Shown here in pieces: positions 59,471 to 64,000 of a DNA stretch of 64,000 nucleotides. Location: assembly GCA_018817515.1 (NCBI GenBank), contig JAHIUD010000072.1:1-64000 (forward strand), written 5' to 3'. The DNA comes from Pseudomonadota bacterium. GTDB taxonomy: Bacteria > Desulfobacterota > Desulfovibrionia > Desulfovibrionales > Desulfovibrionaceae. The translations under genes and the position numbers were made by a program. The notes below the pieces were generated by a model. The model was not told where the DNA came from. It was given only the letters and a program-made list of their open reading frames with translations, and did not search any database. Each line of letters starts with the position of its first letter. Positions within the stretch are counted from its first letter, which is position 1.

Positions 59471-60721
59471 ATGAAGCGCATCATCTTCATCAACCGCTTC
59501 TTCCACCCGGACCTGGCCCCCACGGCGCAGCTCCTGGCCGATGTGGTGGAAGCCCTTGAGAGTGCGGCGACGGGCGCGGACCTCGAAGTGCACGTGATCG
59601 CCAGCAGGCAGTCCTACACCGACCCCAAGGCCGACCTGCCGCGCGAGGGCCGCTTCCACGGCGCCCTGGTGCACCGTTGCTGGTCCACCCGCTTCGGACG
59701 CAAGGCCCTTGCCGGGCGCGCCCTGGACTCCATCTCGTTCATGCTCGCCGCGTGCTTGCGGCTGCTGCGCCTGGCCCGCCCGGGCGATGTCGTCGTGGCC
59801 AAGACCGACCCGCCGCTCATCGCCAGCCTGGCCGCCCTGGTCTGCCGCCAGCGCGGGGCGCGGCTGGTCAACTGGGTGCAGGACCTGTTCCCGGACGTGG
59901 CCGTGAGCCTGGGCGTCATCCGCCCGCTCAGCCTGGCCCACCGTTTCCTCGGCGCCCTGCGCGACATCGCCCTGCGCCAGGCCAGCGTGAACGTGGCCCT
60001 GGGCCTGCGCATGGCCGGGCGCATCGCCGACTGCGGCGTCGCCCCCCGGCGCATCCACGTGCGCCACAACTGGGTGGACAGCGCCCTGGTGGCCCCCCTG
60101 GACCGCGCCGACAACCCCCTGCGCGCGGCCTGGGGCCTGTCGGACCGCTTCGTGGTGGGCTACAGCGGAAATTTCGGCCGCGTGCACGAGTTCGAGACCA
60201 TCCTGGAGGCGGCCCGGCTGCTCGCCAGCGATCCGCTCGCCAGCGGCCCCGGCGTCTGCTTCCTCTTCATCGGCCAGGGTGCGCGCCTGGAGCGGCTCAA
60301 GGTCCGGGTGGGCGAACTGGGACTGGCCAACATCATGTTCCAGGACTACCAGCCGCGCGAGCGCCTGCGGGAGTCCCTGGCCGCGGCCGACGCGCACCTG
60401 GTGTCGCTCTTGCCGGGCATGGAGGGCTGCGTGGTGCCGAGCAAGTTCTATGGCGTGGCGGCGGCGGGCAGGCCCACCCTCTTCGTCGGCGATGCCGACG
60501 GCGAGATAGCCCGGCTGCTGGCCCTGCACGACTGCGGGCTGACCTCAAGCCCCGGCGACGCGGAGGCCCTGGCCGCGCACATCCGCCACCTGGCCGCCAA
60601 CCGGGAGGAAGCCGAGCGCCTGGGCAAGAACGCCCGCGCCGCCACGGATGAACTCTACGCCAAGCCCCTGGCCCTGGCGGACTGGTGCGCGCTGCTGCGT
60701 CGCGTGGCCCACCAGGCCTGA
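59471..60721 (+). CDS. GT4-family glycosyltransferase (WcaI-like)
   Basis: IIFINRFFHPDLAPTAQLLADV; VGYSGNFGRVHEFETILEAA; VPSKFYGVAAAGRPTLFVGD. Confidence 0.9.
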   Translation: MKRIIFINRFFHPDLAPTAQLLADVVEALESAATGADLEVHVIASRQSYTDPKADLPREGRFHGALVHRCWSTRFGRKALAGRALDSISFMLAACLRLLRLARPGDVVVAKTDPPLIASLAALVCRQRGARLVNWVQDLFPDVAVSLGVIRPLSLAHRFLGALRDIALRQASVNVALGLRMAGRIADCGVAPRRIHVRHNWVDSALVAPLDRADNPLRAAWGLSDRFVVGYSGNFGRVHEFETILEAARLLASDPLASGPGVCFLFIGQGARLERLKVRVGELGLANIMFQDYQPRERLRESLAAADAHLVSLLPGMEGCVVPSKFYGVAAAGRPTLFVGDADGEIARLLALHDCGLTSSPGDAEALAAHIRHLAANREEAERLGKNARAATDELYAKPLALADWCALLRRVAHQA

Positions 60722-60769
60722 CCAGGACCGCACGATCCGACGCAACGCCCAAGCAGGAACAATGAGCAC

Positions 60770-62143
60770 ATGCCGATGAACGAGGCCCCCATGGAACAGG
60801 AAGCACCAGACCAGATCTTGCAGGAGCCCGCAGACAGCGGAATGAGCCTGGGCATGGTCTTTTTTGCGTGCATCCTCTTCGACACGGCCTTTTCCTATTT
60901 TCTTCCCAAAGGCTCCATGTTCCGCGTCAACGCCCTCGCCCCTGTCTACTTCCTGATCATGCTCATGAAGTACGGCTGGAGCAAGGTCATCCCCCCGGCC
61001 AAATACTGCGTGCTGCTGTACCTGTTCGTCATCAGCATAGGCATCGGCTATTTCACCATCCCGCACTTCGTTTACAGTGGGTGGCATTACAATTTCTACG
61101 GGTTCGCCGATGACAAGTTCCTGCTCATCGCCAACGCCGTCTGCGTGTTTCTCATCGGTTACGCCGCCATCGCCAACACCAGCAGCGACGAGAGCGTGGC
61201 CAAGACGTTTCTCTTCGTCGGCCTCGTCTACGGGCTCATTTGCGTCATCGCGCTCAAGCAATGGCTTCCGAACTATTTTCCAATGGATGTAAGCTATTAC
61301 GCAAGCGGCGGGAAGCTTATCAGCAGACCGGCCATAACCACCAACCAAAACTATCAGGTCTACTACCTCTTTCCGGTCATCCTGCCCCTGGCCCTGCAAC
61401 TGCGCTTCGCGCGCTCGGCCCTGTGCCTGGCCGGGGTGGCCTGCGCCGCCTTCACCCTCTTGCGCATCCAGTCCCGCAGCGGCCTGCTGGTCTTCGCCGC
61501 CCTCGGCGTCATCTGCCTTCTGGTCCCGTTCTTCTCCAGAAGCCGCGGGCGCGCCAGGTCCGTTGTCCTCTTCATCTGCTTCGCCCTCGCCCTTCTGGTC
61601 TTCTACGGGACCATACGCGAGGAGAGCGCACACATCCTGAACCGGTTTGCCGACAGGACGGAAACGACCACGTCGGGCAGAATCGTGTCCTTCCTGTACC
61701 TGCTCGAAAAAATCACCGACCTGCGCTGGTGGCTCCCCCAGGGCACCCTCGAATTCCTCAGGGGGCACCAGGTGGAGCCTCACTGCACCCCGACGCTGAT
61801 GTTCTGCGATGCAGGCATGCTCGGCCTGATCTCATGGATCATGCTCATCTGCGCACCGGCCATCGCCCTCATGAGCCGACTGATCCGGGGCGGGGCCACA
61901 GGCAAGACGGCCATGGTCGCCCTGGGCGGCATCGGCTCCCTGGTGCTCCAGCTTTCGCTCCCGGCCCACCTCAACAAGCAGGTCTGGCTCTGGGCTGGAG
62001 CCGTTGTTGCGTGCCTCACCATAGACCACCTGCAATCCAGGCCTGAGCGAGAGGCGCAGATCCCGTGGCCATCCGGACCTGAGCAGCCCAGGCCTGAACA
62101 GTCTGGGCCCGAACAGTCTGGATTTCCACCGCCCAAGGTTTAA
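60770..62143 (+). CDS. O-antigen ligase/polymerase-like membrane protein
   Basis: Polytopic, periplasmic loop, RIQSRSGLLVFAALG; in EPS locus. Confidence 0.78.
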   Translation: MPMNEAPMEQEAPDQILQEPADSGMSLGMVFFACILFDTAFSYFLPKGSMFRVNALAPVYFLIMLMKYGWSKVIPPAKYCVLLYLFVISIGIGYFTIPHFVYSGWHYNFYGFADDKFLLIANAVCVFLIGYAAIANTSSDESVAKTFLFVGLVYGLICVIALKQWLPNYFPMDVSYYASGGKLISRPAITTNQNYQVYYLFPVILPLALQLRFARSALCLAGVACAAFTLLRIQSRSGLLVFAALGVICLLVPFFSRSRGRARSVVLFICFALALLVFYGTIREESAHILNRFADRTETTTSGRIVSFLYLLEKITDLRWWLPQGTLEFLRGHQVEPHCTPTLMFCDAGMLGLISWIMLICAPAIALMSRLIRGGATGKTAMVALGGIGSLVLQLSLPAHLNKQVWLWAGAVVACLTIDHLQSRPEREAQIPWPSGPEQPRPEQSGPEQSGFPPPKV

Positions 62144-62258
62144 GGCCGTAATCCATATGCCCCCTTGGCGCAGGGGCCAGGGCTATCCCTTTGCCCCTGA
62201 AGAGTATATGTTGCTCCAAAGGACTCAGGAACAATCAATCCCAGGCGTGGAAGGACCT

Positions 62259-63479
62259 ATGCCGGACATCAAAAGCGTTCTTGTCTCCTGCTCCTCGGCC
62301 CCGGACGAAGGCTCCGGCATCTTGGCCTATGCCCAGGAGCTCAGCCTCGGGTTCAAAAAGCAGGGACTGGACGTTCATTTCATGTCGCCCACGCCCAGGT
62401 CGCGCTGTTGGCTTGAGGAGTACGGCATCCTGCACCTCGCCACGGACAAGCTGGCAGACCAGGTGCAAAGCGCCCGCAACGCCTTGGACTATCTGAACCG
62501 GCAGCACATCGACCTTGCCGTGAACAACGACAACCCGGTGCTGCAGAGCATCGCCCCGGCCCTGGCCTGCCCGCTCATCGTGGTGGGGCACCTGAACTCC
62601 ACGGTGATTGCCGCCCTGGCCTGTCACCAGCCCCAATGGACTGACCATGTCGTGGCCATCTCAAACGACATGCTCGCCAACTATGTCAGCAAGCGCAGGC
62701 TCCCTGTCCACAAATGCTCGGTCGTCCGCAACGGCATCGCCGAGCCTCCCCATGTGGCCCAAGCGGCCCAAGCGACCCAGACAAGCAACCCTGGCAGCGG
62801 CGGACACCCCCTCAGGGCGGTATATCTCGGCGGCTTCGACCGCCGCAAAGGCGGCGACCTGATGCTTGAGGCGCTGCGCCTGCCAGGCTGGCAGGAATCC
62901 TTCAGCCTGGATTGGTACGGCGGGCTGCCCGATGGCGCAACGGCCAAGCTTGGCAGAATCCCCGGCGTGCGGCTGTGCGGCAGGGTGCCCAGGGACGAGA
63001 TCCTGAGACGGCTTTCCGGCTATGACGTGCTGCTCTTCCCGTCACGTGCGGAGGGCTGCCCCATGGCGATGCTGGAGGCCATGAGCCAGGGGGTCGTGCC
63101 CATCGCCAGCGACGGTGTCGGGGCCATGCGCGAGATGATCGACAGCGGGCGCCACGGCTACATCTGCCCCCTCAAGGGGTGGCCGGAGCAGATGCTCCAG
63201 TGCGTCGCCCGCCTCAAGGCCGACCCGGCGCGCCTGGAACACATGAAGCACGCCGTCAGGCAACGCTTTCTCAGCGAGTTCCAGGTCGAACGGGTGGTCG
63301 AACGGCTTCTGGAACTCGGACGCCTGCCCACGGTGGACAGGACCCGACGTCCCGAGGTCATTCCCGTGCTGCGCTGGCACCGCATTTCAAGGGCCGAGGC
63401 GGGCGGGCCGAACCTCGTCCACAGGCTCTGTTACCGGCTTGGAATTCTGCGCACAGCGGGAGAACTGCATGTGCGGTGA
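62259..63479 (+). CDS. GT4-family glycosyltransferase
   Basis: YLGGFDRRKGGDLMLEAL; LLFPSRAEGCPMAMLEAMSQGVVPIAS; start position uncertain. Confidence 0.88.
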   Translation: MPDIKSVLVSCSSAPDEGSGILAYAQELSLGFKKQGLDVHFMSPTPRSRCWLEEYGILHLATDKLADQVQSARNALDYLNRQHIDLAVNNDNPVLQSIAPALACPLIVVGHLNSTVIAALACHQPQWTDHVVAISNDMLANYVSKRRLPVHKCSVVRNGIAEPPHVAQAAQATQTSNPGSGGHPLRAVYLGGFDRRKGGDLMLEALRLPGWQESFSLDWYGGLPDGATAKLGRIPGVRLCGRVPRDEILRRLSGYDVLLFPSRAEGCPMAMLEAMSQGVVPIASDGVGAMREMIDSGRHGYICPLKGWPEQMLQCVARLKADPARLEHMKHAVRQRFLSEFQVERVVERLLELGRLPTVDRTRRPEVIPVLRWHRISRAEAGGPNLVHRLCYRLGILRTAGELHVR

Positions 63480-63513
63480 CACGTTCTGGAACATCAAACA
63501 TGAGAGGCGAGCG

Positions 63514-64000
63514 ATGAAACACATCTCCCACTTCCTGGCCAAAGCACTGCTTATCGGCCTGTGTCTTGCGTTGCTGCCGCTTGCGGCTCAAGCCAAACAG
63601 TTTCTGATGTTCGATGGAACGCTGTACTCGGGCAAGCCGAATCTGGCGACCCAGGGCCTGCTGCCCATGACCGTCATCTACCAGAGCTCCTACTGGAAGC
63701 GGGGACAGAACATCAAGCAGCTCCCCCCCAGGGAGCAGGTGCTGGCCCTGGGCAAGACCATTCCGGCCAAGGGCGACTACCTCACTGTGGACGTGGAGCA
63801 TTGGAAGCTGGACAACGTCTCCGACATTGAGATCGTCCAGAATATCGAGCGCTACAAAGCCATCGTCAAGTGGACCAGGGAAGCCTTCCCCGGCAAGAAA
63901 ATCGGCATCTTCGGCCGCCTGCCCATCTGGGACAACTACCGCTGCAACACCGAGCACACCAGCGCGCGGTACTTGCAGTGGCAGGCGGCGAACAAGAAGC
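63514..64000 (+). CDS. exported protein, possible polysaccharide-active enzyme (truncated by window edge)
   Basis: Signal peptide MKHISHFLAKALLIGLCLALLPLAAQA; open frame to end of window; LTVDVEHWKLDN. Confidence 0.6.
   Translation, partial: MKHISHFLAKALLIGLCLALLPLAAQAKQFLMFDGTLYSGKPNLATQGLLPMTVIYQSSYWKRGQNIKQLPPREQVLALGKTIPAKGDYLTVDVEHWKLDNVSDIEIVQNIERYKAIVKWTREAFPGKKIGIFGRLPIWDNYRCNTEHTSARYLQWQAANKK

Noticed and set aside
57899-60529. 876 aa minus-strand ORF
   Set aside because: Antisense shadow of prsT-like and GT4 genes; composition typical of GC-driven spurious ORFs.
62040-62140. Short GPEQS repeats at the C-terminus of the O-antigen-ligase-like protein
   Set aside because: A low-complexity tail of two or three copies; not convincing as a functional repeat.

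Overview
This is a 64 kb, GC-rich, gene-dense bacterial chromosomal segment. Its gene content ([NiFe] hydrogenase operon, cbiK, cbiR/cobU, LctP-type permease) suggests a Desulfovibrionales-like sulfate reducer; that assignment is an inference. The first ~46 kb is mostly housekeeping and metabolic: polA, rpsB-tsf-pyrH-frr-uppS, radC-holA-lptE-leuS-nusB-ribH-ribBA, one tRNA-Leu(CAG), gltA, the periplasmic [NiFe] hydrogenase with hynC-hypC maturation genes, a lactate permease family gene, a MoaD/ThiF pair, infA, and several c-di-GMP proteins (two HD-GYP, one GGDEF). From ~46.1 kb to the right edge lies an exosortase-type (PEP-CTERM/PrsT) exopolysaccharide locus: Wza-like export protein, TIGR03016-like beta-barrel, chain-length determinant, BY-kinase-like ATPase, ExeA/PEP-locus ATPase, three tandem secreted proteins with near-identical VPGAVWxLGSGLLG C-termini, a ribbon-helix-helix/PilZ fusion, a WecA-like transferase, a PrsT-like TPR lipoprotein, glycosyltransferases and an O-antigen-ligase-like protein. 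The most notable observations are: the RHH-PilZ fusion, a candidate c-di-GMP-responsive regulator, inside this locus; a tight cluster of AT-rich palindromes upstream of the three sorted proteins; a 39/40 nt direct repeat duplicating the cobU ribosome-binding/start region, which creates a 24-codon mini-ORF coupled by GTGA overlaps on both sides; and a 40-codon gmd remnant beside fcl. No rRNA, CRISPR array, transposase or prophage was recognised. All assignments come from reading the sequence and recalling motifs; no searches were run.
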